Counted from the stretch's first letter, positions 17,171-25,972 are shown. The stretch is 46,676 nt of DNA from Nostoc parmelioides FACHB-3921 (GCF_014696625.1 NZ_JACJQL010000047.1:1-46676), one strand, 5' to 3'. Numbers and translations: made by a program. Notes: generated from the sequence alone by a model not told the origin.

Positions 17171-17358
17171 GTTACTTACCATCACTTCCCCGCAAGGGGA
17201 TGGAAACAAGAGTGGGTGTTAGGTGATGACGGCTATATGCACGCTCAGTTACTTACCATCACTTCCCCGCAAGGGGATGGAAACAGCTCCTGGATCTGAT
17301 GTAAATGCTTTCTTAGCAATGTTGTGTTACTTACCATCACTTCCCCGCAAGGGGATGG
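17171..17358 (+). CRISPR. mini CRISPR array: two full repeats, a cut third repeat, two spacers
   Basis: The 37-nt repeat begins GTTACTTACC, contains CCCC-GCAA-GGGG (a GNRA-looped hairpin) and ends GGGGATGGAAAC. Copies lie at 17171-17207, 17248-17284 and 17326-17358, the third lacking its final AAAC. Spacers are 17208-17247 (40 nt) and 17285-17325 (41 nt). The ATGGAAAC end matches the 3'-handle style of cyanobacterial type I-D/III repeats, so crRNA transcription is probably on the + strand. No cas gene is in the window, so the array would need machinery encoded elsewhere. It ends because a group II intron start interrupts the third repeat. Confidence 0.88.
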
Positions 17359-17700
17359 GTGCGACTATCAGTCGCACATAAGAGTGGGTATTGCGAAATA
17401 CCCCGGCAAGTGTCTATGCCAGTACCTGCCCGAAGGAGCATCATGGGTAACTGTGATGTTTCAAAGCTAGAGGGAAAAGCGTAAAATCTGCCAGCCGAAA
17501 GTGGAAGTAACGCAGGGTAAAACTATCAAAGGGTTAACGCAAGTGAATCTTCATTGAGGCATCGTGAAGCGGAAATACTGAAACGGCTGAAACAGTAATA
17601 GCGTCAACTGGAAAAACGCTTACAGGGTAGTCAGGCGACTCAGACAGAGAATATTCAAGGCAACCAAGGACGGTAGTCTCAAAAAGGTTCGCAGCCTTCA
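17359..17700 (+). mobile_element. group II intron, 5' fragment (domain I region), no reverse transcriptase
   Basis: Starts with GTGCGAC, the GUGYG consensus of group II intron 5' ends, which folds with GTCGCAC after a five-base loop. Hairpins such as GGGTATT-GCGA-AATACCC follow at once, and the GC-rich stretch to about 17700 reads like bacterial domain I RNA. No reverse-transcriptase frame and no domain V/VI pattern occur before trhO, so the intron is truncated at its 3' side. The 5' boundary falls inside the third CRISPR repeat, right after its hairpin. The right boundary is approximate. Confidence 0.65.
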
Positions 17701-17754
17701 AAAACTACTATTGCGTAGTTACTCTAATATACTACTTTCCTTAAGCTCATCCCA

Positions 17755-17875
17755 CCCCTAAAAGGGGATGGGATTTCACGTTGACGGTTGACGGTTAACA
17801 GTCAGCAGTTAGCAGTTAACGGTGGCGGGGCGGCTATCCCTCCCACCCCTTGAAGGGAGTGGGTTTCCCGCCGCC
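17755..17875. repeat. hairpin and heptamer repeats between intron fragment and trhO
   Basis: CCCACCCCTAAAAGGGGATGGG forms a hairpin near 17753-17775. GTTGACG/GTTAACA/GTCAGCA heptamers run from about 17779 to 17820. A larger imperfect inverted repeat, GGCGGGGCGGC against GCCGCC with CTCCCACCCC/GGGAGTGGG inside, covers 17823-17875. These are dispersed repeats; the second hairpin could act downstream of trhO. Confidence 0.6.
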
Positions 17876-17992
17876 TTCGATGATACAACCTAGACACAAC
17901 AAGACTTTTCACCCAGTACCCAGTCCCTAGTCCCCAGTCCCCAGCTATATGATTGAGCGATCGCCAGAATTTGGATAAAATAATTGACGGGA

Positions 17993-18910
17993 CTATAATT
18001 TTGGATTACCCAAAGAGTGGGAATTTTTTAACTGATATTGTCGCCACTTCTCCTGCTGACGCGTTCTTTTATCTTCCGTAAGACTATCAAAACAGTGGGG
18101 GCAAGAAATACCTTCTTCATACTGAGGAGATGCCTTATCTTCTTCAGCCAAGGGGTGTCCACAACAGAAACATAACTCGTGAGTTCCCGGCTCTAACCCA
18201 TGAACTACGGCGATACGTTCATCAAAAACAAAACATTCCCCTTGCCATAAACTCTCCTCTGGTGGGATTTGCTCTAGGTACTTGAGTATACCACCCTTGA
18301 GATGATACACCTCTGCAAAACCTTGAGAAAGCATGAAAGATGAAGCTTTTTCGCAACGAATACCCCCAGTACAAAACATAGCTACTTTTTTGTGCTGATT
18401 CGGGTCGAGGTTTTGGCGGACATATTTCGGGAAGTCTCGAAATGAGTTTGTTTGGGGATTTTGCGCCCCCTGGAAAGTACCGATATGTACTTCGTAATCA
18501 TTGCGTGTATCAATAACAATCACTTCCGGGTCAGAAATCAACTCATTCCATTCTTCAGGGGTTACATAAGTACCCACCTGTTCATTAGGGTCTACTTCTG
18601 GTAAACCTAAAGTGACAATTTCTTTTTTCAGCCGCACTTTCATCCGTTCAAACGGCGGAGTGTCTGCGGTGGATTCTTTATGTTCTAGGTCTTGTAAGCG
18701 CAAGTCAGAACGTAGATAAGATAAAACATTGTCAATGGCTGGACGCGAACCTGCAATTGTCCCGTTGATTCCTTCTTTAGCTAGGAGAATCGTACCCTTG
18801 ATATTTTGGGCTAAACAATAAGCCAACAAGGGTTCTTGTTTCTCAGCAAAATCCGGCAAACTGACGAATTTATAAAATGCAGCAACGATTTGCGTATTTT
18901 CTTGGTTCAT
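17993..18910 (-). CDS. trhO: tRNA uridine(34) hydroxylase, rhodanese-like (TrhO/YceA)
   Basis: 305-residue member of the TrhO family, which makes 5-hydroxyuridine at the wobble position of certain tRNAs using O2. An N-terminal acylphosphatase-like region with KEGINGTIAGS is followed by a rhodanese domain with catalytic loop MFCTGGIRCEKAS (Cys180). The C-terminus carries a cysteine cluster, CFCCGHPL and SCPHCF, that could bind zinc. Length and domain order fit the family. The ATG at 18910 is clear. It is transcribed away from the adjacent tRNA-Ala gene. Confidence 0.92.
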   Translation of the reverse strand: MNQENTQIVAAFYKFVSLPDFAEKQEPLLAYCLAQNIKGTILLAKEGINGTIAGSRPAIDNVLSYLRSDLRLQDLEHKESTADTPPFERMKVRLKKEIVTLGLPEVDPNEQVGTYVTPEEWNELISDPEVIVIDTRNDYEVHIGTFQGAQNPQTNSFRDFPKYVRQNLDPNQHKKVAMFCTGGIRCEKASSFMLSQGFAEVYHLKGGILKYLEQIPPEESLWQGECFVFDERIAVVHGLEPGTHELCFCCGHPLAEEDKASPQYEEGISCPHCFDSLTEDKRTRQQEKWRQYQLKNSHSLGNPKL

Positions 18911-18969
18911 CCCTTTGTAAAAAACAGAGTTTTCGATTATGATATTGAAGGTTATAAATTCAATTTTAC

Positions 18970-19042
18970 GGGGGTTTAGCTCAGTTGGTAGAGCGCCTGC
19001 TTTGCAAGCAGGATGTCAGCGGTTCGAGTCCGCTAACCTCCA
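18970..19042 (+). tRNA. tRNA-Ala (anticodon TGC)
   Basis: A 73-nt cloverleaf. The acceptor stem GGGGGTT pairs with AACCTCC and includes the G3-U70 wobble that marks alanine tRNAs. The D arm is AGCTCAGTTGGTAGAGC, the anticodon stem-loop is CCTGC-TTTGCAA-GCAGG with anticodon TGC, and the T arm is AGCGGTTCGAGTCCGCT. The discriminator base is A and CCA is not encoded, as usual in cyanobacteria. Confidence 0.97.
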
Positions 19043-19154
19043 TTGACGTAAATTAGGGTATAGGGGTGTAGGGGAAAGAGTAAAACCAAACTCTTCCCTT
19101 AAACCCTCACACCCTTACACCCTCATACCCTTATACCCCTACACCCTTACATAA

Positions 19155-19787
19155 CTAACGTTGAAAGACCACCGAAAGATTATTGGCAGGCATTTGGTAG
19201 GTTTTATGCAGTTGGAGATTTTGTTGTTTAGCTGCTGCAATCACATCTTCCAGGTTGCGTACTCCCCACTCTGGATTTTGGGAACGTAAGGATTCATCGA
19301 AGGCGGCGTTACTTGGGGCGGTATGTTCTCCCCCTTGTTTGTAAGGCCCGTAAAGATAAAGAATTCCTCCTGGTGGCAAAATCCGCCCCGCACCAGCTAA
19401 GAGTCCCAAACAAGCTGACCAAGGGGAAATGTGAATCATATTAATATTAACTATGGCAGTAATGGGGGCATCGTTGAGAATTGCGTCCTTTTCTACTGAC
19501 CAAATTGGCTGACTAGCATCAAGTTCTACAGGTGGGTAAAGATTATCGCTGGGAAATTGTGCAGTCCATGCGGTGATACTAGCTCGTAATTCCGGATTGG
19601 GGTCAGAGGGTAGCCATTTACGTGGTTGAAGGCGGGGGGCAAAGAAAATGGCGTGTTCACCTGTACCACTGGCAATTTCTAGAATAGTGCCACTGGTAGG
19701 TAACACTTGTAATAGCACTTCTAAGATGGGTTCGCGGTTACGTTGTGTTGCTGGTGCATATTTGCGGGGGTCTTGTGGTGTGTTCAT
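19155..19787 (-). CDS. DUF938 family SAM-dependent methyltransferase-like protein
   Basis: 210 residues with a class I methyltransferase fold. The SAM-binding motif I is ILEIASGTGEHAIFFA, followed by WLPSDPNPELRASI (acidic loop) and the strand TAIVNINMIHISPW. The start KYAPATQRNREPILEVL is characteristic of DUF938. The substrate is unknown. It stands alone between the tRNA-Ala gene and the acyltransferase gene. Heptamer-like CCCTTAC/CCCTCAC repeats lie just downstream of its stop. Confidence 0.82.
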   Translation of the reverse strand: MNTPQDPRKYAPATQRNREPILEVLLQVLPTSGTILEIASGTGEHAIFFAPRLQPRKWLPSDPNPELRASITAWTAQFPSDNLYPPVELDASQPIWSVEKDAILNDAPITAIVNINMIHISPWSACLGLLAGAGRILPPGGILYLYGPYKQGGEHTAPSNAAFDESLRSQNPEWGVRNLEDVIAAAKQQNLQLHKTYQMPANNLSVVFQR

Positions 19788-20067
19788 CTGGCTGTGTAGA
19801 GTAATTCATTATTAAACTAGCAGCGATGGGCTACCCTCCACCATAATCGTTGGTGTTCCGCCCAGCCTAGCTGACCGCCTGCTTTTAAAAGTGGCAAAAT
19901 CAATTAGGCTATTCTGCTTTTAAGTTGCATAATTCATCGTGAAGGCTGTTGACAGTTGACCGTTAACAGTTAACAGTCAACAGTTAACACCCCTTATTAG
20001 TAGTTATGCAATTTAAACCCGCATTAGCTTAGGCATTCATTTTGGATAATATAGTCGGGAGCATCAC

Positions 20068-21480
20068 TTGCCGAAATTAATCAACTCTACCCAACCACCC
20101 CTAAAATTTATCCCCCACAGTTTTAACCCCCTCATTCTCAGGTTAATGCAGTGGTTACTACCTCTTGTGTTGCGCTTTCGCACACGCCCTTGGCTCCCGG
20201 CTGGTATCGTCAAAATTGAAGCAGAAAATTCTGAAACATTAGCAGAACTTTATCAACAATTCCAAAGTGGGAAAATTCGCTTTTTAATGGCATTTCGCCA
20301 CCCAGAGGTAGAAGACCCTCTGTGTATGTTGTACTTAATTTCTCGCATTGTTCCACAGGTGGCGCGTCAAAAAGGTATTAAGTTGCAATACCCAGTTCAC
20401 AGTCATTTTGTCTACGACAGAGGAATGACTATATGGGCTGGAAATTGGTTGGGTTGGTTGTTTTCTCAGTTGGGAGGCGTGCCAATTCGTCGCGGAAGAC
20501 GGTTAGATAGGCAAGCTATTCAAACAGCAAGGGATTTATTCGCTAACGCTCCATTCCCCATTGCTGTTGCCCCTGAAGGTGGTAATAATGGTCACAGTGG
20601 CATAGTCAGCCCTCTGGAACCCGGTGTTTCCCAATTGGGGTTCTGGTGTGTGGAAGACTTGAAAAAAGCTCACCGGACAGAAACTGTGGTGATTGTGCCG
20701 GTATCTATCCAATATCGTTATGTTACGCCGCCTTGGTCTAAATTGGATGAGTTGTTGAGTAAGTTGGAAGCTGATAGCGGTTTACCAGTGCAATCAGTTG
20801 GGGAGTCTGCAATCAATCAACCGGAGATTTACCATCAACGCATCTGTCGCCTGGGTGAATATTTAATTACAGAGATGGAAGAGTTTTATCGCCGCTTCTA
20901 TCATCAAGATATCCCCAACACTATAGCCACAGAAGAATCTACCACGCCCAATCAGGTGTTAATTGCCAGACTGCATCGTTTATTAGATAAAGCGTTACAA
21001 GTTTCCGAGCAGTATTTTGGTATTCCAGCCCAAGGTAATTTTATCGACCGTTGTCGCCGTTTAGAAGAAGCCAGTTGGAATCGCATATATAGAGAAGATT
21101 TACCAGATATCGATAATTTACCTTCCTTTAAACGGGGACTCGCCGACTGGGTAGCCCAAGAAGCAGACTTACGAATACAGCATATGCGTCTAGTAGAGAG
21201 TTTTGTGGCTGTGAATGCTACCTATATACAAGAAAAGCATAGTGCAGACAGATTTGCCGAGACGGCTTTACTAATGTTTGATATGCTTTCTCGTATACAA
21301 GAATCAACTCTACCAGGACGACCAAGGTTAGGTTTACGGGAGGCGGTAATTAAGGTAGGTGAGCCAATTTCTGTCACGGAACGCTGGGAAAAGGTGCATG
21401 ATAACCGCCAAGCGGCTAAAAAGGCTGTGAGTAATTTAACTCAAGATTTACAGGTGGCTTTAGACAATTTGATTGATTAG
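20068..21480 (+). CDS. 1-acylglycerol-3-phosphate acyltransferase-like protein (PlsC family)
   Basis: 470 residues, longer than classical PlsC (about 240). The acyltransferase block I is FRHPEVEDPL (HX4D, catalytic His/Asp), block III is VAPEGGNNGHSG in the FPEG position, and PIRRGRRLDR sits between. The extra C-terminal half is helical and of unknown role, with LADWVAQEADLRIQHMRLVE as an example. The likely role is acyl transfer to a lysophospholipid or another acceptor at the membrane. The start is TTG at 20068 with no better ATG near; the first ATG comes after the conserved N-terminal helix. It is monocistronic. Confidence 0.75.
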   Translation: MPKLINSTQPPLKFIPHSFNPLILRLMQWLLPLVLRFRTRPWLPAGIVKIEAENSETLAELYQQFQSGKIRFLMAFRHPEVEDPLCMLYLISRIVPQVARQKGIKLQYPVHSHFVYDRGMTIWAGNWLGWLFSQLGGVPIRRGRRLDRQAIQTARDLFANAPFPIAVAPEGGNNGHSGIVSPLEPGVSQLGFWCVEDLKKAHRTETVVIVPVSIQYRYVTPPWSKLDELLSKLEADSGLPVQSVGESAINQPEIYHQRICRLGEYLITEMEEFYRRFYHQDIPNTIATEESTTPNQVLIARLHRLLDKALQVSEQYFGIPAQGNFIDRCRRLEEASWNRIYREDLPDIDNLPSFKRGLADWVAQEADLRIQHMRLVESFVAVNATYIQEKHSADRFAETALLMFDMLSRIQESTLPGRPRLGLREAVIKVGEPISVTERWEKVHDNRQAAKKAVSNLTQDLQVALDNLID

Positions 21481-21511
21481 GGATTGGGGATTGGGGATTG
21501 GGTGAAGAAGA

Positions 21512-21576
21512 AGACGCGACGCCAGTCGCTACAACGGGGGGAACCCCCGCAACGCGCTGGCTCATGAATCGCGTCT
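21512..21576. repeat. foldback repeat bounded by AGACGCGA/TCGCGTCT
   Basis: Outer arms AGACGCGA (21512-21519) and TCGCGTCT (21569-21576) enclose GCCAG/CTGGC and CGGGGG/CCCCCG arms, giving a nested hairpin. It sits just after the PlsC-like gene and might end its transcript, but lacks a T-run. It is preceded by GGGGATT heptamers at 21481-21500 and followed near 21690-21720 by GGGAGCA heptamers. Confidence 0.6.
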
Positions 21577-21790
21577 CTACAGGTGGTTTATTTGTTGGGT
21601 TCTTTTTTTACATTGGTGTTAACACAATGTAGGGGTTTAAATCCCCGTTACAACACGTAAGTAGGTCGGTGTAAATAATTATTGTTGGAATAAGGCAGGG
21701 AGCAGGGAGCAGGGAGCAGGGGGAGAAAGCGTTTGAGCCTTATTTACTTTTCTTTACATAGTTTGGTTTTATTGCATCGACTTACTTAAA

Positions 21791-21937
21791 CTCGGTGCAG
21801 GAACATTACAACTGGGATTGGAAAACCTCTTTAATAGTCAATATTTCCCCGTAGTTTCCCAATTGCAAGCCAATGGTAGCGCTTATGCTGCTGCTAGAGG
21901 TAGGACTTTGAGTATTAAGTATTCTTTTGATTGGTAA
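21791..21937 (+). pseudogene. C-terminal remnant of a TonB-dependent receptor
   Basis: A 48-codon frame ending in TAA reads LGAGTLQLGLENLFNSQYFP ... GRTLSIKYSFDW, the last two strands of a TonB-dependent siderophore-type receptor, including the terminal aromatic residue used for outer-membrane assembly. Nothing upstream continues the barrel, so it is a fossil. It shows that an iron-uptake gene once lay between plsC and the gene at 22356. Confidence 0.75.
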
Positions 21938-22355
21938 ATTCTTTTCTTGATGAAGTAACTGAGGGAGTCGGAAAGCTTGAGAATCCGTACTCCCAAAGTA
22001 AAAACCCCACGGGTGCAGTGTGGGGTCTATAAAGTTAGAATCTAAGTTTATAGTACCATTGTACTATATAGATTACACATAGGCAAATATAAGGTCATAA
22101 ACGTTTGAAACCCCTACACCCGGTCTCAACAGAAAATCTAGGTGCGTAAGTCCTATTGATTTGGTTAAACAAAAATTCATATAAACAAATATAAAATTAA
22201 TCATAATTAAAGAATTTTTTGCTTAATCAAACTAATATATTTATCTTTGCATTTGTTAACATAAACCGTAGCTTTATATTGCAGTTTGTTACTATATTGT
22301 ATGGACTTGAGGAATATTCCTTTAGACTGAATTCCAATGGCAAAAATTGGGATGA
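21938..22355. other. gene-free stretch
   Basis: No gene is seen. ACCCCAC and GTGGGGT (22004-22026) form a 7-bp stem with a nine-base loop; the following bases are not T-rich. The right part (22150-22330) is AT-rich and probably carries the promoter of the membrane-protein gene at 22356. Confidence 0.4.
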
Positions 22356-22688
22356 ATGCAGATGCACGGAGTTAATTTCTTGTGTCATGGGTTTGTAGTT
22401 GCTGTATCTTTTGTGGCTTGCATTGCTGGCTTGATGTTGCTGTGGGATAGCAAGGGTACAAAAGATGATGAACGGGAAGAAACCGAGAAAATTCTATTTA
22501 GAATGAGCTTTAGTTATTGGCTAGTTTATTGTGTGGCATTTGGTTTGGAAAAGTTGGTTTTCCCTAACTATGAGCCAATGATGATGACATTGAAAATAAC
22601 TACAGCTTTGTCATATTTTTTAACTTTTTCTTGTATATTGAGTCTGCCACTACATAGATTCGCAGTACGCCAAGAAGTTCAGGATTAG
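22356..22688 (+). CDS. hypothetical membrane protein
   Basis: 110 residues with three hydrophobic segments: GFVVAVSFVACIAGLMLLW, SYWLVYCVAFGLEKLVF and TTALSYFLTFSCILSLPL. A charged loop, DSKGTKDDEREETEK, lies between the first two. No family is recognised. Two ATGs (MQM) are equally possible as start. It stands alone, converging on the DUF2103/clpS pair. It is probably an inner-membrane protein of unknown role. Confidence 0.6.
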   Translation: MQMHGVNFLCHGFVVAVSFVACIAGLMLLWDSKGTKDDEREETEKILFRMSFSYWLVYCVAFGLEKLVFPNYEPMMMTLKITTALSYFLTFSCILSLPLHRFAVRQEVQD

Positions 22689-22759
22689 TCATTAGTCACT
22701 AGTCATGTGGACTATTGACTATGGACTATGAAGGGAATTTACCTTTTTCTAGGGATGAG

Positions 22760-23089
22760 CTACCCTCGATTGCAGGCGATCGCAATCATCGTTTCCAGTG
22801 TATCCTGAGCAAGAGGTGTTAGAATAAACACCTCTTGAACTGTTTTACCCTGTCGGGCAATAATTTTATAGCCACCACGAATCGGTACAGATATACGCAG
22901 TTGCATTTTGGGAGAGTGGCCTCTAACCCTACCAATAACCCCTGGTGTGATGGTTTGAATGCCATCTTGTTGACACAGGCGTTCTAAAATCGGGATCAGC
23001 CCAGGAATGTGGGTAGAATGATTCCAAACTAATCTACCATCCTTTTTACGAGAGACGGGCTTTTGGTGGTCAGCAGAGGATTTACCCAT
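22760..23089 (-). CDS. DUF2103 family protein
   Basis: 109 residues from the ATG at 23089 (MGKSSADHQKPVSRKK). The basic N-terminus with LVWNHSTHIPGLIPILERL and the later GVIGRVRGHSPKMQLRIS are typical of DUF2103, a small family described as putative metal-binding. Upstream in-frame codons back to 23182 overlap clpS and are not part of it. It starts about 5 bp after the clpS stop on the same strand, so the two are co-transcribed. Its role is unknown. Confidence 0.75.
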   Translation of the reverse strand: MGKSSADHQKPVSRKKDGRLVWNHSTHIPGLIPILERLCQQDGIQTITPGVIGRVRGHSPKMQLRISVPIRGGYKIIARQGKTVQEVFILTPLAQDTLETMIAIACNRG

Positions 23090-23094
23090 GATAA

Positions 23095-23388
23095 TTAAGC
23101 CGCCTCTAGGGGGGCCATTGTTAGCCCAGCCCGGCGTAATTGTTGGTGATACAATTCTGCGGGTTCTTGTGGCCCTACCCAAACGATCGCTTGTCCCTCA
23201 TAATGTACTTGATTAGTCAAATCCCAAGCTAAATCGCCAGTCATACCCGGAATATACTTCACCAAACACTCGGCAACGTGTTGAAAAGTATTAAAGTCAT
23301 CATTTAACACAATCACTTTGTAATTGGGATAAGTCTTGCGGACAGTTTGATTAGACCGTTCAGGAGTTACAGTTGGCGCTGTACTCAT
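23095..23388 (-). CDS. clpS: ATP-dependent Clp protease adaptor ClpS
   Basis: 97 residues (108 if the upstream ATG at 23421 is used). ClpS binds N-degron substrates and the ClpA/ClpC N-domain to steer proteins to Clp protease. The core YKVIVLNDDFNTFQHVAECL contains the NDD(F/Y)N(T/P) substrate-pocket motif, and QVHYEGQAIVWVGPQEPAEL covers the rest of the fold. No Shine-Dalgarno decides between the two starts. Cyanobacteria often encode two ClpS forms; which this is cannot be settled here. It is followed closely by the DUF2103 gene. Confidence 0.9.
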   Translation of the reverse strand: MSTAPTVTPERSNQTVRKTYPNYKVIVLNDDFNTFQHVAECLVKYIPGMTGDLAWDLTNQVHYEGQAIVWVGPQEPAELYHQQLRRAGLTMAPLEAA

Positions 23389-23651
23389 GGCGTAAACATC
23401 TATCGAAAGTTTTGTAACCATAGAACAGTTAACCAGAGAAATTTTACAAAACTAAACTACAACTAAATAGTTTAGTCCATTGTTAGTGGTCAGTGGTCAG
23501 TTGTCGGTTGTCAGTTGACAAGGTGAATAGAAATTTTTCCCCACTCCAAACCCTAAAACCCAGACCAAATCTGACCTGCGCGAACGGGAACGCCAAAGGC
23601 AAACAATTAGTGGTGAGTACCCTTATCGTAAAGAAGCGACTGGGGAATAAA

Positions 23652-24590
23652 TCAAAATCTATCCGTCGCCTCAATCAAAGCGCTACGAATCCCCACTTCA
23701 CTCATCGAATGACCAGCATCAGGAACCACAATAAATTCAGCTTCCGGCCAGACTTTGTGTAATTCCCAAGCCGATGTCATGGGGCAAACCACATCATAAC
23801 GCCCTTGGACAATCACAGATGGAATATGGCGGATACGATGAACATTTAATAGTAATTGATCCTCAGAATTGAAAAATCCTTGATGAATAAAATAATGACA
23901 TTCAATACGGGCAAAAGCATCAGCGAAATTATCTGCTCCAAAAGTTTGCTTTAGTTGGGTATCAGGAAATAATCTACTAGTACTAGCTTCCCAAATTGAC
24001 CAAGCACGAGCCGCTTCTCGTCTAACTTGTGAATCTGGACTAGTTAAACGTTGGTAGTAAGCCTTAAGTAAATCATCACGTTCATTGACAGGAATTGGTT
24101 GCAGATATTCTTCCCAAGCATCAGGAAAAATATAACTAGCACCTTCTTGATAAAACCAACGCAATTCTTTTTGTCTGAGTAAAAATATCCCGCGTAAAAT
24201 CAAGCCTAAACAACGCTCAGGGTGTGTTTGACTATAAGCTAAAGATAAAGTACTGCCCCAACTTCCACCAAAAACCACCCACTGTTCTATTTCTAAATGC
24301 TCGCGCAATTTTTCAATATCATTAACCAAATCCCAAGTTGTATTTTCCCTTAATTCTGCATGGGGTTCGCTTTTACCGCAGCCACGTTGGTCAAACATGA
24401 CTAATCGCCATTTTTCAGGATGAAAATATTGCCGATAAACTGGCGGACAACCACCACCAGGGCCACCGTGCAGTAAAACTATGGGCTTACCTTGAGGGTT
24501 TCCTGATTCTTCAAAATGAATGGTGTGTAAATCAGAAACTTGTAACTTACCTTCTTTGTAAGGTTCGATGGGTGGGTAAAGTTCACGCAT
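23652..24590 (-). CDS. pip: proline iminopeptidase
   Basis: 312-residue alpha/beta hydrolase of peptidase family S33 that removes N-terminal proline from peptides. The oxyanion-hole motif is HGGPGGG (41-47), the DQRGCGKS strand-turn follows, and the nucleophile elbow is GGSWGST (Ser110). The acid is in VQGRYDVVCP and the catalytic His in PDAGHS. Length and motif spacing are those of the cytosolic enzyme. The ATG at 24590 (MRELYPPIEPYKEG) is the usual family start. It stands alone; GGTCAGT-type heptamers lie downstream at 23485-23520. Confidence 0.93.
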   Translation of the reverse strand: MRELYPPIEPYKEGKLQVSDLHTIHFEESGNPQGKPIVLLHGGPGGGCPPVYRQYFHPEKWRLVMFDQRGCGKSEPHAELRENTTWDLVNDIEKLREHLEIEQWVVFGGSWGSTLSLAYSQTHPERCLGLILRGIFLLRQKELRWFYQEGASYIFPDAWEEYLQPIPVNERDDLLKAYYQRLTSPDSQVRREAARAWSIWEASTSRLFPDTQLKQTFGADNFADAFARIECHYFIHQGFFNSEDQLLLNVHRIRHIPSVIVQGRYDVVCPMTSAWELHKVWPEAEFIVVPDAGHSMSEVGIRSALIEATDRF

Positions 24591-24909
24591 ATTTATATCT
24601 AAAATATTGATAAATATTAATTTATTTTCTCAACCTTGCTTAAGCAAGAAATAACACAGCCATAACTACAGCACATTTTCCCCCAGTAAATTATACAAAG
24701 GCGGGCAAGATGCCCACCCCACAAGATTTATCATATTAAATGTGTAGTATATTTATTAGTTTTCCCTCAAATCCAACCTATGGCACTATGGACTATGGAC
24801 TAATGACTATGGACTATTGACTAATGACTATTTACTAATGACAAAATGATATGTGTTTTGCCATCGCCACTGTACAAGGTGGGAATTTGAGATAACTAAA
24901 CTAAGATTT
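24591..24909. other. gene-free stretch with a heptamer array
   Basis: No gene is seen. Near 24780-24843 runs a TGGACTA/TGACTAT heptamer array. Around 24700-24722 GCGGGCA and TGCCCACC form a short hairpin. Promoters for pip (leftward) and trpS (rightward) should lie here but no clear boxes stand out. Confidence 0.5.
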
Positions 24910-25917
24910 ATGGGTAAGCAGCGCGTTCTGTCGGGAGTTCAACCAACTGGTAATCTACATTTGGGTAACTATTTAGGGGCGATTCGCAACTGGGTAGAAA
25001 TTCAAGACCAGTACGATAATTTCTTTTGTGTAGTGGATTTACACGCAATTACTGTACCGCATAATCCAGCTACATTGGCGGCAGACACTTATGCGATCGC
25101 TGCACTTTATTTAGCCTGTGGTATTGATTTAAAATACTCCAATGTCTTTGTCCAATCCCACGTCTCAGCCCACACTGAACTTGCTTGGTTCCTCAACTGC
25201 ATCACCCCCCTGAATTGGCTGCAAGACATGATTCAGTTTAAGGAAAAAGCCGTCAAGCAAGGGGAAAACGTAGGTGCAGGGCTGTTAATCTATCCAGTGC
25301 TGATGGCGGCTGATATCTTGCTTTATCAAGCCGATAAAGTACCTGTAGGTGAAGACCAAAAGCAGCACCTGGAACTCACACGGGATATTGTCAACAGATT
25401 TAATCACCAATTTGCCAAAGATAAACCTGTGCTGAAATTGCCAGAACCTTTAATCAGCAAGGAAGGTGCAAGGGTGATGAGTCTCACCGATGGGACACGC
25501 AAAATGTCTAAATCTGATCCCTCAGAGTTAAGCCGCATTAACGTTTTAGACCCACCAGACCAGATTGCTAATAAAATTAAACGTTGTAAAACTGACCCGG
25601 TGAAAGGTTTAACCTTCGACGACCCAGAACGCCCAGAATGCAACAACTTGTTGACCTTATATATGTTGCTGTCTGGTAAAAAGAAGGAAGAAGTAGCCGC
25701 AGAATGTCAAGATATGGGCTGGGGACAATTCAAGCCCCTGTTCACCGAAGCAGCAATCAACGCCCTCAAACCTATACAAGACAAGTATCAAGAAATCACT
25801 GCTGACAAAGGTTATCTAGAGTCGGTGTTGCGTGATGGTCGAGAAAAAGCTGAAGCCGTCGCCAACCAAACCCTAGCAGATGTCAAAGCAGCTTTAGGCT
25901 ATTCTGCACCCCTTTAA
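24910..25917 (+). CDS. trpS: tryptophan--tRNA ligase
   Basis: 335-residue class I aminoacyl-tRNA synthetase charging tRNA-Trp. The HIGH-type motif is in SGVQPTGNLHLGNYLGAI, the KMSKS loop is RKMSKSDPS, and the tryptophan-pocket strands FCVVDLHAIT and LLIYPVLMAADILLY are in place. The ATG at 24910 (MGKQRVLSG) is the family start; an upstream in-frame ATG at 24853 would add 19 unrelated residues. Full length. It is the last chromosomal gene before the composite transposon. Confidence 0.96.
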   Translation: MGKQRVLSGVQPTGNLHLGNYLGAIRNWVEIQDQYDNFFCVVDLHAITVPHNPATLAADTYAIAALYLACGIDLKYSNVFVQSHVSAHTELAWFLNCITPLNWLQDMIQFKEKAVKQGENVGAGLLIYPVLMAADILLYQADKVPVGEDQKQHLELTRDIVNRFNHQFAKDKPVLKLPEPLISKEGARVMSLTDGTRKMSKSDPSELSRINVLDPPDQIANKIKRCKTDPVKGLTFDDPERPECNNLLTLYMLLSGKKKEEVAAECQDMGWGQFKPLFTEAAINALKPIQDKYQEITADKGYLESVLRDGREKAEAVANQTLADVKAALGYSAPL

Positions 25918-25972
25918 TTCGTAATTCATAATTAGGGACTGTTGGGTCAAGAATTGTATCTCATCCTTCCCC

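Noticed and set aside
17753..17775. CCCACCCC...GGGGATGGG hairpin as a fourth, degenerate CRISPR repeat
   Set aside because: Only the generic GGGGATGG is shared; GTTACTTACC and the GCAA loop are absent, and such G/C-run hairpins are common in this genome.
22001..22035. ACCCCAC/GTGGGGT hairpin as a rho-independent terminator
   Set aside because: No T-run follows and no gene ends nearby other than the receptor fossil.
22760..23182. Longer version of the DUF2103 protein starting inside clpS
   Set aside because: The extra 31 residues are clpS codons in another frame; the family starts at MGKSSADHQK.
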